This document shows positions 34,156 through 41,821 of a stretch of 45,396 nucleotides of DNA, piece after piece. Below the pieces are notes generated by a model that saw only the letters and a program-made list of their open reading frames with translations, was not told the origin of the DNA and did not search any database. Source of the DNA: Polyangium sp. 6x1 (GTDB lineage: Bacteria > Myxococcota_A > Polyangia > Polyangiales > Polyangiaceae). How positions within the stretch are numbered: position 1 is the first letter of the stretch; each line of letters begins with the position of its first letter. The stretch covers positions 1-45,396 of the forward strand of contig NZ_JARZHH010000082.1 of NCBI RefSeq assembly GCF_029946515.1, in the 5' to 3' direction. A program made the translations under genes and the position numbers.

Positions 34156-34968
34156 ATGGCCGTCCTGATCTTGACCGGCTCCGCGAGTGGGATCGGCGCG
34201 CACATGACGGGGGTTTTCGCGCGCCGCGGCGACACCGTCTTCGCGACCGACGTGAACCTCGCCGCCCTGGAAAAACGCGCGGCGGAAGGCGCGTGGGGGA
34301 CGAACGTTCGTCTGGTCAAACTCGACGTGCGCGAGGCCGCCGACTGGGAAGCGGCGCTCGATCGCGCCGAGCGCGAGGGCGCTCCGCCCGATGTCGTGAT
34401 GAACGTCGCGGGCGTGCTGAAGCCCGGCTGGGTCACGGACCTCTCGCCCGACGACGTCGATTTCCACCTCGACGTGAACGTGAAAGGAACGGTGCTCGGC
34501 ACGCGCGCGGCCGCGGCGCGGATGATCGCGCGGGGGCGGGGCGGGCACATCGTGAACATCGGCTCGCTCGCGTCGCTCGCGCCCGTGCCGGGGCTCTCGC
34601 TTTATGCCGCGTCGAAATTCGCCGTGCGTGGATTCACGCTAGCCGCCGCGATGGAGCTCGCCCGCCACGAGATCGCCGTGACGCTCGTCATGCCCGACGC
34701 CGTGCAGACGCCCATGCTCGATTTGCAGGTCGACCACGCAGAGGCCGCGATGACCTTCTCCGGCCCGCGCCCGCTCACCGTCGAGGACGTCGAGCACGCG
34801 CTCGTCTCCGAGGTGCTACCGAAGCGCCCGCTCGAGATCACCTTGCCGCTCGGCCGGGGGATCTTGGCGCGCGCGGCGAACACGGCGCCGGCCGCTTCGC
34901 GCTGGCTCGAGCCGATCCTCACGAAAAAAGGCCGCGAAGCCCAGGAGCGCATCAAGCAGGGGCGCTAG
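34156..34968 (+). CDS. Short-chain dehydrogenase/reductase (SDR)
   Basis: This 270-aa protein has all classical SDR features. The cofactor loop is T7-G-x3-G-I-G14 (TGSASGIG), and the Asp-containing strand end TDVN suggests NAD(H) preference. NVAG follows near residue 85, and the catalytic Ser137, Tyr150 and Lys154 lie in IGSLASLAP and YAASK. AGGAG lies 6 bases before the ATG. It should catalyse NAD(P)-dependent oxidation or reduction of an alcohol or ketone. It is the second gene after the MBL-fold gene. Its last 17 bp overlap the 3' end of the convergent proline-dehydrogenase-like gene. Confidence 0.93.
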   Translation: MAVLILTGSASGIGAHMTGVFARRGDTVFATDVNLAALEKRAAEGAWGTNVRLVKLDVREAADWEAALDRAEREGAPPDVVMNVAGVLKPGWVTDLSPDDVDFHLDVNVKGTVLGTRAAAARMIARGRGGHIVNIGSLASLAPVPGLSLYAASKFAVRGFTLAAAMELARHEIAVTLVMPDAVQTPMLDLQVDHAEAAMTFSGPRPLTVEDVEHALVSEVLPKRPLEITLPLGRGILARAANTAPAASRWLEPILTKKGREAQERIKQGR

Positions 34969-35851
34969 TCCACCCCGGCACCTTCGCCCGCGGCGCAGGC
35001 GAAGCGCGCCAGAGGTCCCGGGCGAGCCATGCGAAGACGCGCGGGTTGTGCCGCGCTTCCGTGAAATGGTAGGGCAATCGGGGCTCGCCGAACGGCACAT
35101 ACACGCGCACCGGGACGCCGAATGCGCGCGCCTCCCGCAAGGCCGGCCCGAACGGCCATCCGAGGAGCAATTCGACCTCGCACGGCGTCCCGTTCGAGAC
35201 GAGCTTCTGGAGCGCCTGGCGCACGAGCGGCGCGTCGTGCGAGGCCACCCCCACATGCCGCGCCTTGCCCGCGAGCGCGTCGACCACGGCGAGAAAACCC
35301 GCCCGCGGATCGAGATCCGGCGCCGCAGGATCCGCCATCTGCCCCTTCACGACGCGCACGGGGACGTTCCGCCGCGCCGCCCAGGCCGCGTCCCGCACGC
35401 TCCGCGCGAATCGCCCGGGCAACGTGAATCCGATGGGCGTCCCCCCGCCCATGGCGCTCTCGGCGAGCGCCCGCGTCTTCTCCACGGCCTCCGGGCGCTG
35501 CGCGTCGAAATGCACCCGCGCGGACGAGAGCGCCGCGCGCGCCACGATCTCCCCGACGAGATCACGCGAGAACCCGAGCGCCGGGGCCTTGATCGCGAGG
35601 TAATGGTCGCCTTCCGCCTCCGCGAACGCCTCCAGCGTGGCGAGCGAACGGTTCGCCACGATCCGCGGGGACGTCTTCTCGCCGTTCCAGAAGCAAACGA
35701 CGACGCCCATGCCCGCCTCCCAGAGCTTGCGGCTGAGCAAAAGGGCGTCGGTGATCCGCGGCCCCGCGACGTATGCGCGCCCGGCGCGCTTCGCGATCGG
35801 CTCCCACGCCGCGAGCGCGGCCAGCTTCAGACCTCGGATCTCGTCATCCAT
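34952..35851 (-). CDS. Divergent proline-dehydrogenase-like protein
   Basis: About 299 aa, close to monofunctional proline dehydrogenases. FAD-barrel landmarks are recognisable: GFTLPGRFARS (cf. VTLQAYLxR), VPVRVVKGQ (cf. VRLVKGAY), GVASHDAPLV (cf. ATHD), and VRVYVPFGEPRLPYHFTEA (cf. VRVYVPYGE..YPYFMRRLAE). In the last block the substrate-carboxylate RR pair reads Thr264-Glu265, and the Tyr after KGA is Gln-Met. It may therefore use another amine or be inactive. AGGAGG lies 8 bases before the ATG at 35851, making that start better than ATG 35857. The start lies inside the end of the acetyltransferase gene (25-bp overlap). Confidence 0.75.
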   Translation of the reverse strand: MDDEIRGLKLAALAAWEPIAKRAGRAYVAGPRITDALLLSRKLWEAGMGVVVCFWNGEKTSPRIVANRSLATLEAFAEAEGDHYLAIKAPALGFSRDLVGEIVARAALSSARVHFDAQRPEAVEKTRALAESAMGGGTPIGFTLPGRFARSVRDAAWAARRNVPVRVVKGQMADPAAPDLDPRAGFLAVVDALAGKARHVGVASHDAPLVRQALQKLVSNGTPCEVELLLGWPFGPALREARAFGVPVRVYVPFGEPRLPYHFTEARHNPRVFAWLARDLWRASPAPRAKVPGWTSAPA

Positions 35852-36972
35852 CGCCATTGCCTCCTCAATGTCCCGAGCGCGCGCGCGACGGCCTTGCGCG
35901 ACAGCGCGGACGCGCTCGCGAGGCTCATCGGATACGCGCTGAGCGAAACCGTGGCGCGCTCCTCGCTCGTCCAGGGCTTGATCCACGGCGCGACGCCGCC
36001 GAGAAATTCGTACGACGAGAGCTTTTCCGTCGCCGCGCGGCGCAGGCTCTCGCGGAGCAACAAGATGCCCGGCGAGGCCTGCCGGAACGATTCATCATAG
36101 CCGATCTTGAGCAGCCAGTAGCGCCCGGCGTGCTCGACCGCGAGCTGCATCGCCGCGGCCCGCCCGCCGATACGGAGGAGCGCGACGCGCAGGATCCCCG
36201 AGCGCGCGGCGGCGAGGGCGTACGTCCTGAAAAACCTTCCGACGACCTGGTCGAACGACATCGCGGTGCGCTCGCGGCCCTTCCAGCCGGCGGCCTCGAC
36301 GCGGAAGGCCTCGTCGAGGACCGCCGCCGCCTCCTCGGGCGAGGGCGAGAGGAACGAATACACGATTTCGCCCAGGCGCTCGGCGTGCCGCTCGGCGCGG
36401 CGCATGTCCTGGCGCCTGCGGGGCGAGAGGTGGCGCTCGGGCTCGACCCAGGAATCGTCGAGCGCGACGAACGGGCAAGGCTTCGACGGGCCGACGCGGA
36501 CGACGCCACGGCGGCGGTAGGCCAGCTTCAAGGCGATGATCGTGGGCGAGGTGGCGAGCACGCGCGGCAGGTGCACCGGAAAGGGCCCGCGGGCGAGCGC
36601 CTGGCAGAGGGGCCCAAGTGTTCGGGGCCCGCCGTGGGACAGATCGACGGGCTCGCCGAGCTCGATCGCCCCGGCGGGCATGAGAGAGGGCGAGAGCCCG
36701 CCGTGATGGACGAGCGCCGCAATCGCGGGCGATTCGCGCGGCGGCGTCGTCACGATGACACGCAATCGATCGGACACGCCGCTCGCCGAAAGCCAGCTCT
36801 CCGTCCAGAGGCTCTGCTGCATCGGAGTGTCCTGGAGCGAATCGAGCGCCGACCACGTCTCTCTGATTTGCGAGAGCGATCGGGCCCCCGCGAGGCGCTG
36901 GGCGGAGTTCCCCGCGCGGCCCCTTTCGTCCACGCTCGCGGGAGGCTTTGGCCGTAGCTCGAGCTCTTGCAT
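35827..36972 (-). CDS. FemAB/GNAT-like acyltransferase (CelD/BcsL-type)
   Basis: This 381-aa protein from the ATG at 36972 resembles the Acetyltransf_6 (BioF2-like/FemAB) group. Its central region has FVALDDSWVEPERHLSPRRR, RAERHAERLGEIVYSF (where such proteins often read RRxRRLEKxG...), AAAMQLAVEHAGRYWLLKIG and ASPGILLLRESLRRA (acyl-CoA or tRNA pocket region). Proteins of this type transfer acyl or aminoacyl groups to polysaccharides or peptidoglycan precursors. The 3' end overlaps the next gene by 25 bp, so the two are probably co-translated. Acceptor unknown; any link between polysaccharide acylation and the proline-dehydrogenase-like partner is speculation. Confidence 0.78.
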   Translation of the reverse strand: MQELELRPKPPASVDERGRAGNSAQRLAGARSLSQIRETWSALDSLQDTPMQQSLWTESWLSASGVSDRLRVIVTTPPRESPAIAALVHHGGLSPSLMPAGAIELGEPVDLSHGGPRTLGPLCQALARGPFPVHLPRVLATSPTIIALKLAYRRRGVVRVGPSKPCPFVALDDSWVEPERHLSPRRRQDMRRAERHAERLGEIVYSFLSPSPEEAAAVLDEAFRVEAAGWKGRERTAMSFDQVVGRFFRTYALAAARSGILRVALLRIGGRAAAMQLAVEHAGRYWLLKIGYDESFRQASPGILLLRESLRRAATEKLSSYEFLGGVAPWIKPWTSEERATVSLSAYPMSLASASALSRKAVARALGTLRRQWRWMTRSEV

Positions 36973-37318
36973 TCCGTGTCCCCCACGCTCTCGGGCGCCG
37001 TCGTCGGATCTTGGACCGCCCCCCGTGGCCCCGCCACCTCACACGACCCATGAAAACCCATGCAAACACGGGCCCGGAGGCGCGGATATCGGCGCCCGGC
37101 GCTCCCCTCGGATCCCGAGGTCTTTCCCTGCGCCGGCGGCGCGCGCCCGGGGCATGCGGGCCGCGGCGAGCGCTCTCCAGGTTCTTCGGCCAATCCCTTG
37201 CATACATGCGCTCGCGCGGCGCTCTCCGGGCATTTCTTTCTCGCCCGGCCCCGCGCCCCCCTGGCATACCGCCGCGACCCTACGCGCGCGGCCTGACTTT
37301 TCGAAAAGGAGTCCCCCC
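36973..37318. promoter_or_regulatory. 346-bp divergent intergenic region
   Basis: It lies between the leftward acetyltransferase and the rightward small exported protein and should carry promoters for both. I see no convincing promoter box or long repeat. Just before the right gene is AAAGGAG (37305-37311), the ribosome-binding site that fixes its GTG start. Confidence 0.4.
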
Positions 37319-37768
37319 GTGAACAGGATGCTTTCGAGCACGCTGCTGCTCCTCCTCGCCCCGCTCTCGCTCGTCACGACGGACGCCGTCGCCGAAGTTG
37401 GGCCGAGCGTCGAGCTCGTCGGCGAGGCCGTCGCGCGGTGCGCGGGCGAAAACGCGGTCGTCTCGCTGCGCCTGCGCAACAAGAGCGGCCAGACCGTGCC
37501 TGTGCGGGCGAGCGCCGCGGTGGTGGTCGCGTGCCGGGCCGAGGACGGCGAGGGAAAGGCGGACGAGAAGCGCGGCGATACGCTCGAAGTCGAGGAGCGC
37601 ATTCCGGACAATGGGGGCAGATCCGTCACCTACACGCTCGTGCTGGAGGGGCGGATGGGCTGCAACGCGGAGGAGCGCGTGGCCGCAATCGATTACGAGT
37701 CGGTGAAGCTCGACATCGACGGAGAGGTCGCACCCTTGCGCATGGAAGGGTGCAAAGGCTCCCGTTAA
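37319..37768 (+). CDS. Small exported protein, unknown
   Basis: A 149-aa protein. The GTG at 37319 is chosen because AAAGGAG lies 7 bases upstream; ATG 37328 is an alternative. The N-terminus (MNRMLSSTLLLLLAPLSLVT...AVA) is a signal peptide with likely cleavage before EVGPS. The mature part looks like a single beta-sandwich with strands ENAVVSLRLRNKSGQTVPVR, ASAAVVVACRAEDG and RSVTYTLVLEGRMGC. Four Cys could form two disulfides. It may be a periplasmic or surface protein; no family recognised. Its TAA overlaps the TAA of the opposite-strand gene within TTAA (37765-37768). Confidence 0.75.
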   Translation: MNRMLSSTLLLLLAPLSLVTTDAVAEVGPSVELVGEAVARCAGENAVVSLRLRNKSGQTVPVRASAAVVVACRAEDGEGKADEKRGDTLEVEERIPDNGGRSVTYTLVLEGRMGCNAEERVAAIDYESVKLDIDGEVAPLRMEGCKGSR

Positions 37769-38046
37769 TCGGTCGGTTCCGTGGGCGGCCCGCTGATCTC
37801 CTCGGTCGGGGGCACCCATCGCTCGGCGTTCGGGCCCTCCTCCGGCGTGGTCCCCTCGGAGTACGACGGGCCGCCGAGGTACGAGCCCGCGCCGCCCTCG
37901 GCGCCCATCGGCCCGCGCGAGACCGGCTCGCCCCCGATGTCCTGGGACATCGCCCCGCCCCGCACGCCGGGCACGTCCTCTTGCGTCCGAGGCTGCGAAG
38001 CCCCGGCGTCGCCCCGATCAAAAGGCCAGGATTGCTCCTTCGCCAT
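37765..38046 (-). CDS. 93-aa polar protein downstream of radical SAM gene
   Basis: The ATG at 38046 has GGAGGG about 5 bases upstream, a strong site. The product is acidic, Gly/Pro/Glu/Ser-rich, without Cys or hydrophobic core, and probably disordered; a sample is MSQDIGGEPVSRGPMGAEGG. It lies 44 bp after the radical SAM gene on the same strand, so it is probably in the same transcript. It could be a modification substrate (RiPP-like precursor) or an unrelated stress-type disordered protein. Nothing in the sequence decides between these. Confidence 0.65.
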   Translation of the reverse strand: MAKEQSWPFDRGDAGASQPRTQEDVPGVRGGAMSQDIGGEPVSRGPMGAEGGAGSYLGGPSYSEGTTPEEGPNAERWVPPTEEISGPPTEPTD

Positions 38047-38090
38047 GATGCCCTCCAGGGCTTCCCCATGGGGCCGTCACGGACAAAACG

Positions 38091-39848
38091 CTAGCCGTCC
38101 GCGCTTCCATGGTTCGACGACGTCGAGGACTCCGCTCGGCGAGCCGAGCTCTGCCCGGGCGACAGCGCCCCGAGCACGGCCCTGAGGCCCTCGATGATCT
38201 CGGCCGAAGGCTCCCCCTCCCCGATTCGATACCCGCCCACGGGCTTGCCGTTCGTTTCACCCAGCCAAACCCACGCGCGCTCCCCCGACGGCGCCTCGAA
38301 GCCGAGCTCGGCGCGCCGCCCCTCCTCGAGGACGCGCACGTCCTTCCACGCGAGGGCGCCGAACGGCGCGCGCCGCCGCAAGAGCTGGATCCGCGCCCCC
38401 ACGGACCGCAGGAGCGGGAGCGCCGCGTCCTCCCCGATCGGATGCACGAACCTGACGTGCCGGGACAAACACTCCCCGATCGCGAGGATCCCCGCGCGCG
38501 TCGCCGCGCGATCCGCCGGCGCGGCCACGATCCCCACGGAGAACCAGTCCGTCGCCGCGATCCCCTCGCCTTCGGCCCGCGGCCGCAGCGTGACCACGAG
38601 GCTCTCGTCGCCTTCGAGCCGCACCTCGACCGCCCGCTCGCCGAGCTCCGTGAGGGACACGCGGACAAACGGCTTTGGCAGGACGAACCCGGCGAACGCC
38701 CGCGCGACGAGCGCCCGCGCGTGCACCGAGAAGAGCCTCCGGCCGGGATCGGCCTCGGCGAGGCGCTCGGGCGTGACGGGGACGAACTCCTTGTCGCCGT
38801 ACATCTCCCGGTAGGTCTCGAAGACGCCATTGCAATGCGCGTCGAAGACGCACGCCGCGCAGCCCGCGGGCTTCGATTTGTCCCGCCGCTTGACGAGGTA
38901 CTTGTCCCAGGGCTTGCTGAGGGTCTTCTCGCCGTCGACGGCGATCGTCATCGTCTTCTCGCCGTCGTGGTGAATGAAGGGCGAAAGCTCGGGCGCGACG
39001 CAATACGGGAGGTTGCCGATGTTGACGTCGAACCCGTCAGGGAAGCCGCGGACCATGCGTTCGAAGGGCCCGACGAGGCTCCGGTATCGCGGGATCATCG
39101 CGGCGAGCTCTTCCTCCGTGCGCACGCCCGCGTCGAGCGGCCGCACCATGTCGAGGTGGAGCTGCGAGGCGCCGAGCGGCAGGAGGAGCTCCGGAAACGC
39201 GTCCACCGATTCGTGGTTCGATTGGACGACACACATGTTCACGGTGAGCCGCTGCCCCCGCGCCCGCACGTGACGCATCGACTGCACGATGCGGGCGAAC
39301 GATCCGTCTTTGCGCGTCGTCCGCTCGTGGGCCTCCTCGGTCGCACCCTGGATCGAGAAGCGGAACGTGAAATTCCCGCCTGTCGCGAGGATCTCGTCCA
39401 CGAACGCGGCGCGGGCGGTCTTCACGCCGTTCGTGAAGATCACGATCTCCTCGAAGCCGAGCGCGACGCTCTCGCGCACGACGTCGAGGAACGCAGGCTG
39501 GAGCGTGGGCTCGCCGCCGAGCAACGTGATCTTGCGATGCCCGGCGGCGCGCGCGGCGCGGATCTGCTCCAGGATCGGCGCAAGCGGCAGGGGCCGCGCG
39601 CGACCGAGCGCCGTCTCCTGGCCGCTGACGCAGAAGACGCAACGGTTGTTGCACATGTGGCCGAGCTGTATTTCGATCAACGCTCGGGGCTCCGGGTCGC
39701 CTTTGGCGCCCTGCGCCCCGAACCCCCGCAACGCTCGGGGCTCCGGGTCGCCTTTGGCGCCCTGCGCCCCGAACCCCCGCAACGCTCGGGGCTCCGGGTC
39801 GCCTTCGGCGCCCTGCGCCCCGAACCCCCGCTGCGTCTTCGGCTCCAT
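38091..39848 (-). CDS. Radical SAM protein with three N-terminal 17-aa repeats and C-terminal extension
   Basis: About 585 aa from the ATG at 39848; ATG 39908 or GTG 39917 would lengthen it, and no start codon lies between the repeats and the SAM domain. Residues 7-57 are three copies of RGFGAQGAKGDPEPRAL. The radical SAM core follows: cluster motif C66-NNR-C70-VF-C73, then GGEPTLQP and FRFSIQGATEEAHERTTR. A CAACVFDAHCNGV segment (about residue 325) is a possible ligand set for an auxiliary iron-sulfur cluster, as in SPASM/twitch enzymes. The last 200 residues are an uncharacterised alpha/beta domain. Such proteins generate a 5'-deoxyadenosyl radical to modify peptides or small molecules. Neighbours are a ferritin-like gene upstream and a 93-aa protein downstream. 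Confidence 0.85.
   Translation of the reverse strand: MEPKTQRGFGAQGAEGDPEPRALRGFGAQGAKGDPEPRALRGFGAQGAKGDPEPRALIEIQLGHMCNNRCVFCVSGQETALGRARPLPLAPILEQIRAARAAGHRKITLLGGEPTLQPAFLDVVRESVALGFEEIVIFTNGVKTARAAFVDEILATGGNFTFRFSIQGATEEAHERTTRKDGSFARIVQSMRHVRARGQRLTVNMCVVQSNHESVDAFPELLLPLGASQLHLDMVRPLDAGVRTEEELAAMIPRYRSLVGPFERMVRGFPDGFDVNIGNLPYCVAPELSPFIHHDGEKTMTIAVDGEKTLSKPWDKYLVKRRDKSKPAGCAACVFDAHCNGVFETYREMYGDKEFVPVTPERLAEADPGRRLFSVHARALVARAFAGFVLPKPFVRVSLTELGERAVEVRLEGDESLVVTLRPRAEGEGIAATDWFSVGIVAAPADRAATRAGILAIGECLSRHVRFVHPIGEDAALPLLRSVGARIQLLRRRAPFGALAWKDVRVLEEGRRAELGFEAPSGERAWVWLGETNGKPVGGYRIGEGEPSAEIIEGLRAVLGALSPGQSSARRAESSTSSNHGSADG
39681..39833 (-). repeat. Three tandem 51-bp hairpin repeats in frame in the radical SAM gene
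   Basis: Copies at 39681-39731, 39732-39782 and 39783-39833 are almost identical; each is 51 bp, exactly 17 codons. Each unit can fold into a nested hairpin (GGGGC/GCCCC outer, GGGCGCC/GGCGACCC inner, loop AAA). The third copy by coordinate, which is the first translated, differs mainly by one codon (Glu for Lys). A related single copy lies between genes at about 9460-9508. Confidence 0.9.
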
Positions 39849-39931
39849 CGACCGGAGATAGTACAACAAAACGAAACCCCGCCACACACGACGTGCGGGC
39901 GGGGGCATGTCGCTCACGCGTGGGCGCTTTT

Positions 39932-40384
39932 CTAAGCTGCCTTCCTCTCCCAGACGCGCATGTTCAGCTGATCCTTGATCCAGGCAAGGTGACGCTGCTC
40001 GTCGGAGAAATTCCTCTCGAGGAGCGCGCGCACCTGCGTCGGCAGGTCGGCCACGTTGAGCGCCGCCTCGTACGTGCGGTTCGTCAGCTCCTCGTTCCCC
40101 CGCATCGCGAGCAGCGCGCTGTGATCGCCCTGGGCCGTGATGGCCGTGAAACCCTCGATCAGGAACCCGGCCCAGGACGTCTCCACTTCGGGCTCGCCGC
40201 CGCAGGCGCGCACCTGCTGCGACAGATCCCGAATGTGCCGCTGATGGTCTTCCTGGAACCGGACCAGGTTGCTCCGGATGTCCTCCATCTTGCAGGCGTC
40301 GATCGCCTGCTTGTACGCATGCACCGCATCCACGTCGAGCTTGATCAGTTTGTTCAGCTTTTCAGCCACTTCGCGGTTATCCAT
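39932..40384 (-). CDS. Ferritin-like four-helix protein (PA2169/DUF2383 family)
   Basis: A 150-aa protein from the ATG at 40384, with GAGGGAG 7 bases upstream. It resembles the PA2169-type ferritin-like family: KLIKLDVDAVHAYKQAIDAC (helix 1), LVRFQEDHQRHIRDLSQQV (helix 2 with E-x2-H), DHSALLAMRGNEELTNRTYE (helix 3) and LLERNFSDEQRHLAWIKDQL (helix 4 with E-x2-H). Two E-x2-H motifs plus helix 1 and 3 acids would make a di-iron site. It stands divergent to two more ferritin-like genes across 242 bp, and 83 bp upstream of the radical SAM gene on the same strand. A stress or oxygen-related role is inferred. Confidence 0.88.
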   Translation of the reverse strand: MDNREVAEKLNKLIKLDVDAVHAYKQAIDACKMEDIRSNLVRFQEDHQRHIRDLSQQVRACGGEPEVETSWAGFLIEGFTAITAQGDHSALLAMRGNEELTNRTYEAALNVADLPTQVRALLERNFSDEQRHLAWIKDQLNMRVWERKAA

Positions 40385-40626
40385 GGAAAACTCCCTCGTT
40401 GGGGCCCTTCCAGGCTCGGCATATCCATGGGGGACGAATGCACGGCGTCGAGCCCCGCCCCGGGAAGCTTTCGCCCCGCGACGTGCACAGGCTGCTCGTC
40501 GGGCAAACCCATTCGCTCGTGGACAAAACCTCGCAAGCTTCTTGCAAGCAAGGCGGGACGGACGGCGACCCCTGCGGCGCCCGATCCGTGAGCCCATCGC
40601 GGAGGAACCGAACGGGGAGGACTATC

Positions 40627-41799
40627 GTGGCACTCGACCTCACGAAGGAAACGGGCGTGGCCCTCGACGCCCAGGAAGACTTCACCTGGCGCGACATGGT
40701 GCGCGAGCCGATCAGCAAGCTGAACGACGACGCGTTCACGCGCCTGCGCATCATCCTCATGAACGGCGTGGAAATGGAGGCGAACCGCTTCCAGCACGCC
40801 TTCGCCCGCATGAACGCGCCCATGCGCGCCGATCTCGCGCGCGTCCGGCGCATCGAGACGCACCAGCAGGTGCTCGTGAACTGGCTCCTGCCGGCGGACC
40901 AATCGCCGCTCGAGACCACGATCGCCTACGAGCAGGTCGCCATCGAGGTGACCGCGAGCCTCGCGCTGCTCGAGCCCGACCCGTACATCGCGCAGGTCCT
41001 GCGCTTCGGGCTGCTCGAAGATTTCGATCACCTCTATCGATATTCGGCGCTCATGGACCGCATGGAGGGCAAGGACGCGAACGCCATTTTGCAATCGTAC
41101 ACCGACGTCCTGCCGGGCCGGCCCACGGTGGTCGAGCACCGGTATCCGACGGACGATCTGCGCGAGCCCTACGATCGCACGACGGCCTCGCCGATCACGA
41201 AGCTCGTGTCGCTGACGATCATGGCGGGCGAGCAGCAGACGCAGAATTACTACCAGAACATCGGCCCGCTCTTCGCCGACCCGGCGGCGCGCCTGCTCTA
41301 CGCGGAGATCGCGCACATCGAGGAGCAACACGTCACGCAATACGAGTCGATGATCGACCCGCACGAGACGTGGATGGAGAAATGGCTCCTGCACGAGTGC
41401 ACGGAGGTCTGGAACTACCTCGCCTGCATGGAGCAGGAGTCGAATGCGAGGATCAAGGCCATCTGGGAGCGCATGGTGGCCTACGAGCTCGGCCACCTGA
41501 ACCACGTGATGGACCTCTTCCGGCGCGTGGAGAACCGCGATCCCTTCGAGATCATCCCGACGAGCTTGCCGGAGGGCATCAAGTACATGAGCCACCGCGA
41601 CTACGTGCGGCAGGTCCTGAAGAACGAGGTCCACCTGCGCAGCGTGGGGACCCAGTTCGTCCCGGTGGGCGAGGTGCCCCCGGATTCACCCTCGATCGCC
41701 TACAACCGGCAGATCAATTCGGCAGGTTCGCCCAGCCAAACGGTCGCGGCGGGCTACGTCTACACGCCCGGGACCGAGCTCGCGAAGAAGGCGGCCTGA
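40627..41799 (+). CDS. Large ferritin-like helical protein
   Basis: A 390-aa protein. The GTG at 40627 is chosen because GGAGG lies 6 bases upstream. It is almost all helix, with several acidic/His pairs typical of di-iron bundles: EMEANRFQHAFARM, RRIETHQQ, GLLEDFDHLYRYSALMD, EIAHIEEQHVTQYESMID and MVAYELGHLNHVMDLF. The number of motifs and the length would fit two four-helix bundles. I do not know a named family. It is followed 22 bp later by another ferritin-like gene. The C-terminal 60 residues lack these motifs and are probably flexible. An oxidative or storage role is inferred; no transporter or regulator gene is adjacent. Confidence 0.82.
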   Translation: MALDLTKETGVALDAQEDFTWRDMVREPISKLNDDAFTRLRIILMNGVEMEANRFQHAFARMNAPMRADLARVRRIETHQQVLVNWLLPADQSPLETTIAYEQVAIEVTASLALLEPDPYIAQVLRFGLLEDFDHLYRYSALMDRMEGKDANAILQSYTDVLPGRPTVVEHRYPTDDLREPYDRTTASPITKLVSLTIMAGEQQTQNYYQNIGPLFADPAARLLYAEIAHIEEQHVTQYESMIDPHETWMEKWLLHECTEVWNYLACMEQESNARIKAIWERMVAYELGHLNHVMDLFRRVENRDPFEIIPTSLPEGIKYMSHRDYVRQVLKNEVHLRSVGTQFVPVGEVPPDSPSIAYNRQINSAGSPSQTVAAGYVYTPGTELAKKAA

Positions 41800-41821
41800 A
41801 GGGAGCCTGGAGGAGGAAGCC

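Noticed and set aside
36973-37318. A sigma-54 promoter suggested by TGGCAT near 37263 and TTGCAT near 37198
   Set aside because: The spacing and order do not fit GG-N10-GC.
39681-39833. CRISPR-like array
   Set aside because: The 51-bp units are directly adjacent with no spacers and lie in frame within a gene.
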